Positions 9,501 through 16,499 of a DNA stretch of 20,512 nucleotides are shown here, piece by piece. Origin of the DNA: Bipalium vagum (lineage: Eukaryota; Platyhelminthes; Tricladida; Geoplanidae); the NCBI GenBank assembly GCA_037834085.1, contig JBBMKC010251446.1, positions 1-20,512 of the forward strand. The letters run 5' to 3'. The notes under the pieces were generated by a model. The model was not told the origin of the DNA. It did no database searches and was given only the letters and a program-made list of their open reading frames with translations. Position 1 is the first letter of the stretch. The number at the start of each line of letters is the position of its first letter. Both the position numbers and the translations under genes were made by a program.

Positions 9501-12500
9501 TAGAGATAGCTATTAAGGTCATCTTGAAAAAGGTTTCTAATTAGCATAATTTACACTTACTATTATTTGCTTTCAAAAATAAAACAAGTTTATTATATTT
9601 TTATTTGATTGGGAAAAATTTATCACCTCCATCCTACAGACTACTTGATTAATTTATTCGAATTAAATTAAGCTTTAATTATTTTTTGTGTAATTGTAAG
9701 AAAACTTTTAAATAAGTACTGTATCAAATGAAAATATCTATTATTTTTATATTAAAATTTTAGTGAAAATTGAAAGGATAAAACCAGATTACAATATAAT
9801 TTTAACGGTCTAATCAGAATCTGTTGGCTTCAGGGAGACCACGAACTCTGTCGATCATGAAAGATTCAAAACAGGTGATAAGTAAGAAGTTGATAATAAT
9901 TTCAGTCAGTCGGCGAATTGATCCATTAAGCAATCATAGTGGCAGTCATGAACAAGATTTGTAGATTCCACAACGTTTTCATTCAAATTGAACAAAATCA
10001 TCAATATTTTTGGAGTAGAAACCAATGTTAACTAACTGAAATCAAATTTGAAACACTTCAATTCCAAAAGTCACTACTTTAAGCAAATCGAATTTTATCA
10101 ATCTTTAAATAAACGATGCCAAAAATTTATTGGATAAGATTAAAATTAACAAATCCGCTTTTTATGAAGGAACCATTTTAATCATATAACATTGGTTTTT
10201 CTGAGAAAAGGTAAAATTCAATTTCAAGCTAACTTGATAATATTTCTAAAATTGAAATGGAATAATAAAAATTCTCACCAGCACATGATTTCGGAATTCG
10301 TTAAACACGATGGCTATGAGAACATTCATGAAGACAAATATGCCAACTGACATGAAAATGACAAAGAATATGAATCCCAATCGATTTTTATTGTAAATAC
10401 CAACCATAGCTGTATGGAAAAGTGAAAGCACTTTTATTTTATAAAATTTTTATCTCATTACCATCTGGATTGTTGGCAGTAGTGAGAAGCACCAATAATG
10501 TAAAAAATGCATCGTAGAATGTTCCATATTGTTCGTCATAGCTCTAAAAATTAGACAGGTTATCATTTCAAAGTAATATACACAAGATATTAGAATAAGT
10601 GAAGATTGATGTACTGTATAAAATTTGACTTTCAGTGTCAATACTATCTAAAATCGATTACCATTTTAATATTAAAAAATCTTAAAAATAACTTCCCAAT
10701 ATCTTAAAATTAACAATCTTTCTCCTTTAATCAATAGTGAATTGTACGTTAACTAATACCATAAACAAAAAATTATGAAGATAAAAACATGTAATACCAC
10801 AAAGGATTTTCTTATTTTTAATATAGAGATCAAATTACAATAGAATAAACATGAATAAATACTATTTTAGTCTTGATGGAACTTCCCTTAGCCTTAATAA
10901 CTTTCGCATAATAATAATTTACAGTTGACATATAACGGATTGGATTATGTAACCATTTCTTTTGAATCTAATCGTGAAGGAAAATCCATGAATCCTCATT
11001 CTTAAAATACAACTGCTTTAAAGATGACACTTGAACATTTAAAACCTTTAAATACCATTCAGTGTTGCACTATTTATTAGACTTCATAAATCTTAATCTA
11101 GTGTGACCATTTGAAGTGAAGACTTCACAAAAATAACAATACCAGGATGCTTAACTGTAGGGGGAAAGATCATCATCGTTACAGAAGCAATGTTTTAAGA
11201 ATGAGAATTCATAGATTATTATCACGATAATGCTCCGTGCCACAGAAGTGAAAGGATGAAAGATTGGATTTTGATAAAAGGATGAAATGTGCTTGATTTT
11301 TCTACCCAAAGATCAGATTAAATTCAATAGAAAATCGATGGTTTCTATTGAAAAGACTGCTGAAGAAGTCTTTCATGCAAAATGTAGACCAATTTAATCT
11401 ACATATCTTAGAAACTTTATGTAATCAGATCCCAAAACAATGGTGATCTAATCCAACCTGTTCCATGCCAGTAAAATTTTGCGGAAGGCTAAAGGAGGTT
11501 CCACCAATTATTAAACTAAAAAAGTATTTGTTCATGTTTATTCTATTGTAATTGGGTGTCTATGTTAAAAAAATAAAGAATTTGTTTTCCCTAATAAATG
11601 GTTTTATCTACATTTTTTCACGGTATTAGTTAACTTGTTGTATAGACCAATAACAGGAATAATTTAATCGATATTATAAAATATTAGTTAAAATCAAATA
11701 GACAAGACATTAAATAAAAATATCAAGAAAAAAATCTTATTAAAATTATTTATTAAAAGTTGGTTTGCAAATCATGCTCTAAATTATTATTGAACATAAA
11801 TAATTATTTGTTTATGAAAAATATATAAATAAAAATTAAAGAAATATATATAGCACAGGGCGGAGTTTAAAATGTTCTACGCATGATAAGAATTTTCAAG
11901 GCACTATAACATGTCACAGATCGTATCTTATCGACTATATATTGACTTATGAAAGATTATTTTCAAAACCGGTATTTTACATGCGAAACACACTTGTGAT
12001 ACAAAGCGTAAATTGAATAATGTTTCATCATTTAGCATTATTTTGATAAGCATAATTAAAATTAACATAAAGTGCAGTGCAGATAATGATCATTTAAAAT
12101 CACACGATAAAGACCGACTTCAGAGTTGATGAACAATAGGTTTTAAATACAATTTAGTATATTCTCCAAAGTTAACAACATTTGTATGAAAAAATAATAG
12201 TTGAAAATAAAAATAATAAAATAATTGTAAAACTTTAAAATAATTATAATCAAATAATAAAAGCAATATATATATATATATATAATAATTTTTTCTAAGA
12301 TATCCATTCAACATTTCACCTGTGGTTCAAAGCCGTTAAAAATGGACACTGCAATCAATGTGAAAGCTACCAACCATAGACCAAGAAGTAAAAATGCACT
12401 GAAAATATCTCTTATTGTTTTACTCAACGATTTAAGGACCTTTTTCATTAATTGTGATTTCTGTATAGCAAAAAATGGTCTAAAGAATCGACGCAAGCGG

Positions 12501-14077
12501 AAATACTAAATTAAAGTGCAAATAACTCATGACAAAAGTCAATTTTTAAAAATACATAAGCGTTTCCCATTATTATGCTAACTAAGAAATCGATCCAGGT
12601 TAAAAACATCAAAACAAATAAATTTATAAGCCAAGGGCTTCTGAGAGACATTTTCTTACCAATCAAATAGCACTAAATAATAAATGATATGAAAAAACAA
12701 ATAAACATTAAAAATCTCTGAAACTTTTTATACCTGAAAAATGGCATCAAGCAATATGAAAACAAGAAATATTCCTTCAAAAACCATTGTCAAAATAGGT
12801 GAAATTACAATTCGATCCACAGTTCCATTTATATTTACATCTGAACTTGTACTGATTGATGATGGAAACTCCAAAAATGCAAGGCAGTGCAATCCAACAA
12901 TGCTAATGAGAAAAGGATATGACCATATTTTAGAATAAAGCAAGTTGTATAATTTTAAGCCGTTTTTATCAATTCTGTGATGAATAGATCGATACTATGA
13001 TATTCAATTAATAATGTAAAATGACAAAGTAGGACTTTACTTCTTCAGCATCATCTAAGAAACATTCTGCCTGCTGCTCAGATAATCCTGAACATAAAGT
13101 TATCTTAAATTTTCATTTCAAAATAGCACTAGTTAAATAAATTGTTTTACTTTACTTCAAAAAGTCTCAATTCTATTGTTAAATAAAACTTGATTTGTTC
13201 GTTAAAATACTGAATCATGTATGATGTCACATTCAGAATTAAAGAAATTTTGATCATTCAAATAATATTTTAATAATCGAAATCATAATGAAACACATTT
13301 TTACACTGCCAAAGATCTTGGTGACCTGCCATTTTAGTTTTTAATGTCTTTTCATTAATCAGTTAGGTTATTTTATGAGTTATATATATGAATGTATATT
13401 TTTATTACTGACGGTATTTCAAAGTAGATAATTCCTTTGTATTACACTAAATGAATACTTAACCTTCTATTGGTGGACCTCACTTGTTATGTCATTTATG
13501 ACTTTTCATTATAGCTCCACGATCTTTTCGATTTGAAATATTTTCAGAATTAGAATTGCTTCAATAATGAATCAGCTTCTTTCAATTAAAAAGAAAGTTG
13601 TAAAATATGTTTCAAACCTCGTGATTAAAATCATTCCAATAAAAGTGCAGCAATGCTATTTTGTGACTTTCATAGCAAGAGTCAATACACAACCAGATGG
13701 TATATATAAAAAATCATTAAAAAAAATTGATAATACAGTTGTAATTTTTGTACAAAATTTGTTATACAAAAATTTCTTCTCTGTCAGTGAAAATAATCAG
13801 AGTAGAAAGAATGATTTTTTATTTAAAATTTAAGTTATTTAGAAAATCAATAATAAATCAATGAAAAATGTAATGAAATACTAATGGACAAAAGGAAAAT
13901 TTTACAAAATCATTTCATGGTACAAAATTTAGCTGCTATGTAATTTTAAGTGTTATTTTCAAAATTTAGTCTATTATTTTAAAGATTTTAAATTGGGTTA
14001 CTAATTTTCTATATCATAAATAACAAAAACTACTCACTGGAATATATCAGATTGTGTGAAGATTCGGATGGAGACAT
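3050..14077 (-). CDS. TPCN2: Two-pore channel 2-like endolysosomal cation channel (multi-exon gene)
   Basis: Endolysosomal cation channel. Mammalian TPC2 conducts Na+ and Ca2+ on PI(3,5)P2 or NAADP signals and works as a dimer of two six-helix repeats. Exon order on the minus strand: 14077-14038, 13087-13041, 12994-12734, 12672-12556, 12505-12320, 10543-10462, 10409-10279, 9387-9290, 9240-9159, 9110-9021, 6956-6788, 5078-5035, 4812-4684, 3605-3568, 3541-3290, 3247-3184, 3138-3050, perhaps 2869-2827. Phases agree at every junction and the sum is about 640 codons (human TPC2 is about 750 residues). Diagnostic motifs: YRSIHHRID before S1, RLRRFFRPFF in IS4, LTTANNPD in pore I, DSMQTSLIRRRV after IS6, ISLWDLPRITNLLIL in IIS4, CGTFQQLDY and VNNWQVF around pore II. 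These fit TPC2 better than TPC1. The long introns carry transposons. The IIS6 end is unresolved. Confidence 0.9.
3184..3247 (-). CDS. TPCN2: TPC2-like exon 16 (turret before pore II)
   Basis: 64 bases, acceptor TTATAG, donor GTAAGC. SNKCGTFQQLDYGG then INFNDFY matches human CGSFEQLEYWANNFDDF. Phase 2 in, phase 0 out. Lumenal, with a 42-base intron before it and a 45-base intron after. Confidence 0.9.
3290..3541 (-). CDS. TPCN2: TPC2-like exon 15 (IIS4, IIS5)
   Basis: NREDYIIG, then ISLWDLPRITNLLILVRAAK (IIS4; human [20 protein letters not shown]), the linker PIINTLFDIPWRMKS and IIS5 (VIGLMCLIFYLYALLGMNIF). Ile occupies the IIS4 position (human Ile551) whose Arg makes TPC1 voltage-dependent, predicting a voltage-insensitive TPC2-type sensor. 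Donor GTTTCA, phase 2. Confidence 0.92.
3568..3605 (-). CDS. TPCN2: Candidate TPC2-like microexon 14 (IIS3-IIS4 loop)
   Basis: 38 bases, acceptor ATGCAG, donor GTAATC. It codes DVKEHLHLFVFS plus two bases, and its phases (0 in, 2 out) fit both neighbours. With it, the distance to the SLWD motif equals that of human TPC2 (27 residues from the acidic residue). The following intron would be only 26 bases, which is abnormally short. The alternatives are direct splicing of exon 13 to GATTAC at 3531, or another reading of this stretch. Confidence 0.45.
3606..4683 (-). other. Intron 13 of the channel gene
   Basis: A 1.08-kb AT-rich intron between exons 13 and 14. No transposon domain, RNA gene or extra exon was recognised in it. 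Confidence 0.5.
4684..4812 (-). CDS. TPCN2: TPC2-like exon 13 (IIS2 and most of IIS3)
   Basis: 43 codons, acceptor CTACAG, donor GTAATT. IIS2 is IFNWIFIFLYILEQTMKFFA (human LNCVFIVYYLLEMLLKVFA), followed by MGHKIYFSRQGSLID and IIS3 (FFVTLIIL). Confidence 0.9.
5035..5078 (-). CDS. TPCN2: TPC2-like microexon 12 (IIS1-IIS2 loop)
   Basis: 44 bases after a pyrimidine-rich acceptor (CTCCCTCTATTAG), donor GTAATT. It codes TRLKETVAFIKGNT. FIKG-N lines up with human FILGILN just before IIS2. Phase 1 in and phase 0 out fit both neighbours. The alternative acceptor ACTAG starts the exon at 5072. Confidence 0.68.
5575..6056 (-). mobile_element. Mariner transposase relic, N-terminal half
   Basis: In intron 11 and in the same orientation as the host gene. 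Translated fragments in changing frames match mariner: ARNWFQKFL (second helix-turn-helix, usual RRWFxRF), RRPISINNDELKKVIESDSS (the SGRPS...L..LV..D linker), the NCSSYIIRLSKDTFCDQILT stretch and TCDEKC, the first catalytic Asp motif, with Trp of TCDEKW changed to Cys. The sequence ends shortly after, so the other two catalytic acids are missing. Several frameshifts and stops are present. Old and inactive. Confidence 0.82.
6527..6594. repeat. (AAT)n microsatellite, about 23 units
   Basis: Uninterrupted AAT repeats over 68 bases in intron 11 of the channel gene. Length variation between individuals is likely. Confidence 0.97.
6788..6956 (-). CDS. TPCN2: TPC2-like exon 11 (IIS1)
   Basis: Acceptor ATACAG, then IFEVPIYRSDRIKRLQRILL (human EYQSPFLQSAQFLF region) and helix IIS1 (FEIVGLVICFANIIVIAV). 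Two donors work with two acceptors of the next exon: GTTGAT at 6787 (used here) or GTTAGG at 6792. Confidence 0.85.
7545..8046 (+). mobile_element. Mariner/Tc1-superfamily transposase relic, catalytic half
   Basis: In intron 10, antisense to the channel. Seen in three plus frames: PKFNV then CAILPDCIIGLYFL (usual VWCAI...IIGPYFF), FYENGNGRNYLETM, FQQDRGPEYYSLAVRKWVDK (second catalytic Asp, usual QQDGAPPHY), and WAARSPDLSPLGFPLYGILK. In the last motif the usual third acidic residue of SPLDFFLWG is Gly. At least two frameshifts and an in-frame stop before LWRRYQIKWAARS make it dead. It is a different lineage from the relic at 5575-6056. No inverted ends were found. Confidence 0.8.
8047..9020. 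other. Rest of intron 10, nothing identified
   Basis: AT-rich intron sequence without recognisable domains, repeats or RNA genes. Confidence 0.5.
9021..9110 (-). CDS. TPCN2: TPC2-like exon 10 (linker, EF-hand-like helix)
   Basis: 30 codons after acceptor TTTTCAG. It reads VLDSLASEVADWNQVKTVLQ and then ALDGHKESKM, matching the LSAEEFQKLFNELD helix of TPC2. The chosen donor GTTATT (phase 0) is followed by a 2.06-kb intron. An acceptor 5 bases further in (exon from 9105) is an alternative. Confidence 0.68.
9159..9240 (-). CDS. TPCN2: TPC2-like exon 9 (linker)
   Basis: 82 bases entered in phase 2 after acceptor TATTAG. It reads NDVEVESLRRVINNSAITYW and then RKNEMNK, aligning with the QNLLQVLQKV helix region of the TPC2 linker. 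Donor GTCATA is weak, and a second donor (GTAAAA) is possible but gives a worse phase. The exon is likely real; its 3' end is uncertain. Confidence 0.65.
9290..9387 (-). CDS. TPCN2: TPC2-like exon 8 (linker start)
   Basis: Acceptor TTTAG, starts DSMQTSLIRRRVASRAIYEV, a near match to human [20 protein letters not shown]. The chosen donor GTATAA at 9289 leaves phase 2, fitting exon 9 after a 49-base intron. Cytosolic linker between the two channel domains. Confidence 0.85.
9388..10278. other. Intron 7 of the channel gene, with one coding-like fragment
   Basis: On the minus strand at about 9915-10015 a frame reads NLNENVVESTNLVHDCHYDC and then LMDQFAD. It looks like coding sequence by composition, but it has no splice sites that suit the channel and no family I recognise. 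It may be transposon debris. Nothing else was seen. Confidence 0.3.
10279..10409 (-). CDS. TPCN2: TPC2-like exon 7 (IS6)
   Basis: 131 bases, acceptor ATACAG, donor GTGAGA. AMVGIYNKNRLGFIFF, then the IS6 gate helix VFMNVLIAIVFNEFR. The arginine in NEFR aligns with the IS6 arginine (Arg329 in human TPC2) that couples lipid binding to gating. Confidence 0.93.
10462..10543 (-). CDS. TPCN2: TPC2-like exon 6 (pore I)
   Basis: 82 bases, acceptor TTTTTAG, donor GTAATG. It reads SYDEQYGTFYDAFF and then TLLVLLTTANNPD, carrying the selectivity-filter triplet Thr-Ala-Asn typical of TPC pore I. It ends in phase 1 and joins exon 7 across a 52-base intron. The loop before the pore helix is about seven residues shorter than in human TPC2. 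Confidence 0.93.
10797..10926 (+). repeat. Left inverted repeat of the Tc1 derivative
   Basis: Best block is AATTACAATAGAATAAACATG (10832-10852), continued by AATAAATACT and, after a small gap, by GGAACTTCCCTTAGCCTT. The outer limit is approximate. Confidence 0.7.
11477..11593 (-). repeat. Right inverted repeat of the Tc1 derivative
   Basis: Reverse complement of the left repeat with a few substitutions and small gaps. The identical core is 11532-11552. The outer limit is approximate. Confidence 0.7.
11594..12319. other. Rest of intron 5, nothing identified except a short (TA)n run
   Basis: AT-rich, with a short (TA)n stretch at about 12267-12284. No gene or transposon domain was recognised. 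Confidence 0.5.
12320..12505 (-). CDS. TPCN2: TPC2-like exon 5 (IS4, S4-S5 linker, IS5)
   Basis: 62 codons, acceptor TTTAG, donor GTGAAA. RLRRFFRPFF is the IS4 signature. The S4-S5 linker has LMKKVLKSL, in which the three lysines align with Lys203, Lys204 and Lys207 that bind PI(3,5)P2 in human TPC2. Helix IS5 follows (FLLLGLWLVAFTLIAVSIF). Confidence 0.92.
12556..12672 (-). CDS. TPCN2: TPC2-like exon 4 (IS2-IS3 loop and IS3)
   Basis: 39 codons, acceptor TATTTAG, donor GTATTT. CYLIGKKMSLRSPWLINLF corresponds to the human GYLFGWAHFQKNLWLLGY region, followed by IS3 with a conserved aspartate (TWIDFLVSII). The flanking introns are only 61 and 50 bases. Confidence 0.88.
12734..12994 (-). CDS. 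TPCN2: TPC2-like exon 3 (IS1 and IS2)
   Basis: 87 codons between acceptor ATCATAG and donor GTATAA. It starts YRSIHHRIDKNG, equivalent to human YRSINHRVD. Then comes helix IS1 (FLISIVGLHCLAFLEFPSS), the lumenal loop with a possible N-glycosylation site (NGT), and IS2 (ILTMVFEGIFLVFILLDAIF). EFPSSIS corresponds to the conserved ETPSSL of TPC2. Confidence 0.9.
13041..13087 (-). CDS. TPCN2: TPC2-like exon 2 (N-terminal helix)
   Basis: Acceptor TTCAG, 47 bases, donor GTAAAG. It reads LSEQQAECFLDDAEE, which matches the human TPC2 N-terminal stretch QAVVFIEDA just before the YRSI motif. Cytosolic. The short 46-base intron to exon 3 joins phase 0 to phase 0. Confidence 0.8.
13088..14037. other. Intron 1 of the channel gene, nothing convincing
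   Basis: Contains an 88-codon plus-strand frame (13567-13833) rich in Lys, Ile, Asn and Val. It has no recognisable domain and looks like chance in AT-rich DNA. Confidence 0.45.
14038..14077 (-). CDS. TPCN2: TPC2-like exon 1 (start codon)
   Basis: ATG 14077-14075, with an in-frame TAG immediately upstream, opens MSPSESSHNLIYS and ends one base into a codon at donor GTGAGT. It joins exon 2 in phase (A + GA gives Arg). ESSHNLI is one residue off a canonical acidic dileucine sorting motif, so lysosomal targeting is not proven by it. The start is chosen because the splice phase and donor are good. Confidence 0.65.
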
Positions 14078-14366
14078 CTATAACATATTTGATATTAAAA
14101 GCTTTATATTATATCAAAAATAAAATCTTAAAATAAACTTTAATAGAATATTTACATAAATTTTTCCTTTACACATTTTTAATAAGTTTTATGAATTGAA
14201 AAAAACTAACACCTCCATAAAAACGAAATTTATTCATAAATTTCATTTGAGATACCATATAATATTCCAATTAACAAAATCTAAATAGAATTGATTTTAT
14301 AATAACATTTCTAAATATCATCCAATTTTAGTTAAGTTAAACAATTAACTAATTCTACATTATTTT
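14078..14366. promoter_or_regulatory. Possible bidirectional promoter region
   Basis: The channel start codon (14077, minus) and the first ATG of the candidate small gene (14367, plus) face away from each other across about 290 bases. No TATA or initiator could be assigned with confidence. The role is inferred from layout only. Confidence 0.3.
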
Positions 14367-14713
14367 ATGTCAATGTCATTAAGTCTTGAGAAATGTGCTT
14401 TCTATTTTATGTTTCTGTATATATAAATCTTCATTTACGATTAAGCAGCTAGTCAACTCATTCTACATGAAATGTGTAAATTCTTATTCTTAGATTAGCG
14501 TTTATGAAATCTTTGTACAAAGATGTTACCAACCAACTAGCATACGAAATTGCACTTGCTAATAATATATTGGAAATATTTTCACAGATGCAATTCGATG
14601 AAATAAATACCCTGTTAATTACAACAAACAAACTGCAACAATCGGCAGTCACACTAAATCAACAAATGCTCAGGCAGTCTCAACAAAAGCAACAAACTGC
14701 TCAGGTATTCTAA
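14367..14713 (+). CDS. Candidate small helical protein gene, two exons
   Basis: The main exon (from 14499 or 14494, after a TTCTTAG/ATTAG acceptor) is open to TAA 14711-14713. It reads MKSLYKDVTNQLAYEIALAN, NILEIFSQMQFDEINTLLIT, TNKLQQSAVTLNQQMLRQSQ and a Gln-rich tail QKQQTAQVF. Leu/Ile spacing suggests amphipathic helices, as in small complex subunits. A first exon MSMSLSLEK (14367-14394, donor GTGCTT) joins in phase 1 to the exon starting at 14499, giving about 80 residues. Alternatively translation starts at ATG 14504. AATAAA signals at 14767 and 14781 support a 3' end here. Codon composition is clearly less AT-driven than in the flanks. I do not recognise the family. It is transcribed away from the channel gene. 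Confidence 0.5.
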
Positions 14714-14766
14714 AAACAATACACCCCTTATTAAAAAGCTGTGCCAATGTAAACCCTGGTCAGTAA

Positions 14767-14786
14767 AATAAAACTATCAAAATAAA
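14767..14786 (+). terminator. Two polyadenylation signals (AATAAA)
   Basis: AATAAA at 14767-14772 and 14781-14786, 54 and 68 bases after the stop of the candidate small gene. In AT-rich DNA the motif is common, so position is the main support. Confidence 0.45.
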
Positions 14787-14799
14787 ACATTACTTTTTT

Positions 14800-15756
14800 A
14801 TTCTTGGCAATTTTCTTGGCCAAAAATAATGAATTTTCGACGGCTTATATACTATTTTACTGTTTGTTTTAGTGTCTCTGGTTGACTAGTTAAGCTGTCA
14901 AGCATGACGTACTTTCTAATTTTATATATTACTAAAAATAAAATAAATTTCTAATTTTTTTGAAAATTATAATTTTAGAAATACATGCTACTGATAAAAA
15001 AGCAGTAGTTGATTCTAAAATAATATTTAATAATTAATTAAATAATTTAAAATTAATAATTATTAATTAAAATACGTAATTTTAAATTAGTCAGCATATT
15101 ATCTAAAATTTATTTTTCGCCAAAATTTTATTAACAGAAACTTATAATATGAGTCGAACCTGAACAGACTCATAAAAATATATTGTTAGAATATATTAGA
15201 GTTTAGTAAAAAGAAGTAAATTTTATATTCTACAACCTGTGTGTTTACTCTAATTATTTAAATATAATAAAAAATAATTTATATTTCATAGCACTTATTA
15301 GATTGAATTCATATATCAAAATTATAAAACTTATAAATCATTGCTTTGATGGTTTTAATAAGATTGAGATTTATGAAATAACATTGAACTGTCAGACTGC
15401 TGTTGAAGTTTTGGACCTACTATCCATTTTAATTCTAATCATCAGATTAGGTCTGTTTTATTAATAATTAAATTTCTCTTTAGTTACCTTTTTGAAAATA
15501 TTAACGTATTGTTAAACATTTATAAATTTATAATAATTTATTTTCCTCGATAACAAATATGAATATTAAAAAAAATTAGCTACCAAGCCATCTGAATTCT
15601 ATATTATTATACATATATTAATTAAATATTTTTTGATTCTATATATTTTTGATTCTAAAAATCTTTACCTTAAATTTACCGCATTTTTTCTGATTCTAAT
15701 GATATTTTTTTCTATAAAGATAATTTATGCCAATTTCTTATATTTTGATATTTTAG
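14800..15756. other. AT-rich intergenic DNA with one possible exon
   Basis: Mostly low-complexity TAAT-rich sequence. A plus frame at 15363-15464, after a TTTTAATAAG acceptor-like site, reads IEIYEITLNCQTAVEVLDLL and then SILILIIRLGLFY. It resembles a membrane segment, but no family is recognised, and its possible donor (GTCTGT) does not match the phase of the exon at 15757. Confidence 0.3.
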
Positions 15757-16120
15757 TAGATCTACAACTAATTTGATCACACTGATGAATGATGACGGTA
15801 TAACCAGTGATTCCAGTAAGGATCATGGAGGTCCTTTCAAAGAAAATGATACCTTTGGAAAATTTATGGAAATTCTATCTTCTGAATATACATGGGTAAT
15901 CTCAGGGTGTATCGAGTATTCAGTTGGAAATAAGGTCTTCAGAAGGTTACATCTTTCTTTATTGAGTGGTGAGTATAGGGACTCAAATTTTTTGTGGGCT
16001 GGTCTAAATCAAATTTCTCGAACACCTGTGGAAATCAAAAAGAAAGAGAAAATGATTCAATTCAATCCAACTAATGAATTCAAGAATGTAGTCACCAAAG
16101 GCACTAAGTCCGCTAAATAG
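15757..16120 (+). CDS. Unidentified coding-like terminal exon
   Basis: After a TTGATATTTTAG acceptor the frame is open for about 120 codons to TAG 16118-16120. It reads RSTTNLITLMNDDGITSDSS, then GGPFKENDTFGKFMEILSSE, YTWVISGCIEYSVGNKVFRR, LHLSLLSGEYRDSNFLWAGL, NQISRTPVEIKKKEKMIQFN and a basic tail ending TKGTKSAK. Amino-acid use (Gly, Asp, Trp, Cys, Arg) is unlike random AT-rich DNA, so it is or was coding. The first ATG is at 15784, but an upstream exon is more likely. No domain is recognised and no good polyadenylation signal follows closely. It could be a host gene's last exon or a retrocopied fragment. Confidence 0.5.
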
Positions 16121-16209
16121 TCTAGAAAAATATAATAATTATTATTATTATCATAAATTAATTATAAAGGTGCTAAAGGTTGTGAAATGGTATAGCAATA
16201 ATTCCAATG

Positions 16210-16230
16210 ATAATAATAATAATAATAATA
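16210..16230. repeat. Short (AAT)n tract left of the Tc1 element
   Basis: Seven AAT units followed by degenerate TATAAT repeats up to about 16255. Confidence 0.85.
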
Positions 16231-16411
16231 TATATAATAATATATAATATAATATTTTTTGCCCACCCTTAAAAAACGTTATATTTAAAAATATATTTGC
16301 TGTTTAATCAAATAAACTTATGTATATTAGAAATATAAAGTATTCATAAAATTTTCAAGTTAAATATTTTAACATTTGTTTAAATATTCAATTATTTATC
16401 TTATACAAGTT

Positions 16412-16428
16412 CAAATTTATTGGCCACC
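16412..16428 (+). repeat. Left terminal inverted repeat core of the Tc1 element
   Basis: CAAATTTATTGGCCACC, exactly complementary to 17664-17680. Confidence 0.9.
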
Positions 16429-16499
16429 ATATCTGATTTTAAGTCAATCTTTGATTTTATAAGAAATAAATATTTTATTTATAAATTATATATTTAGTT

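Larger units (their letters stand above)
10797..11593 (+). mobile_element. Internally deleted Tc1-like element with long terminal inverted repeats
   Basis: In intron 5. The left end (about 10797-10926) and the reverse complement of the right end (about 11477-11593) share long blocks: AATTACAATAGAATAAACATG at 10832-10852 pairs with 11532-11552, and GGAAC plus TTAGCCTT follow on both sides. Between them are only catalytic-half remnants: DNAPCHRSERMKDW (second Asp, in place of QQDNAPCHRS), DFSTQRSDLNSIENRWFLLK (third acid, Glu), and a C-terminal PVKFCGRLKEVPPI. The DNA-binding part is gone and several stops and frameshifts are present. At about 0.8 kb it is roughly half an autonomous Tc1. Confidence 0.82.

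Noticed and set aside
12120-12314. Minus-strand Tyr/Leu/Phe-rich frame
   Set aside because: Low-complexity translation of TA repeats in intron 5.
12741-12938. Plus-strand frame of 65 codons
   Set aside because: Antisense shadow of channel exon 3.
13567-13833. Plus-strand frame of 88 codons in channel intron 1
   Set aside because: Lys/Ile/Asn/Val-rich with no domain, splice context or poly(A) signal; expected by chance in AT-rich DNA.
14458-14652. Minus-strand frame of 64 codons
   Set aside because: Antisense of the candidate small gene, whose plus-strand frame has splice, stop and poly(A) support.
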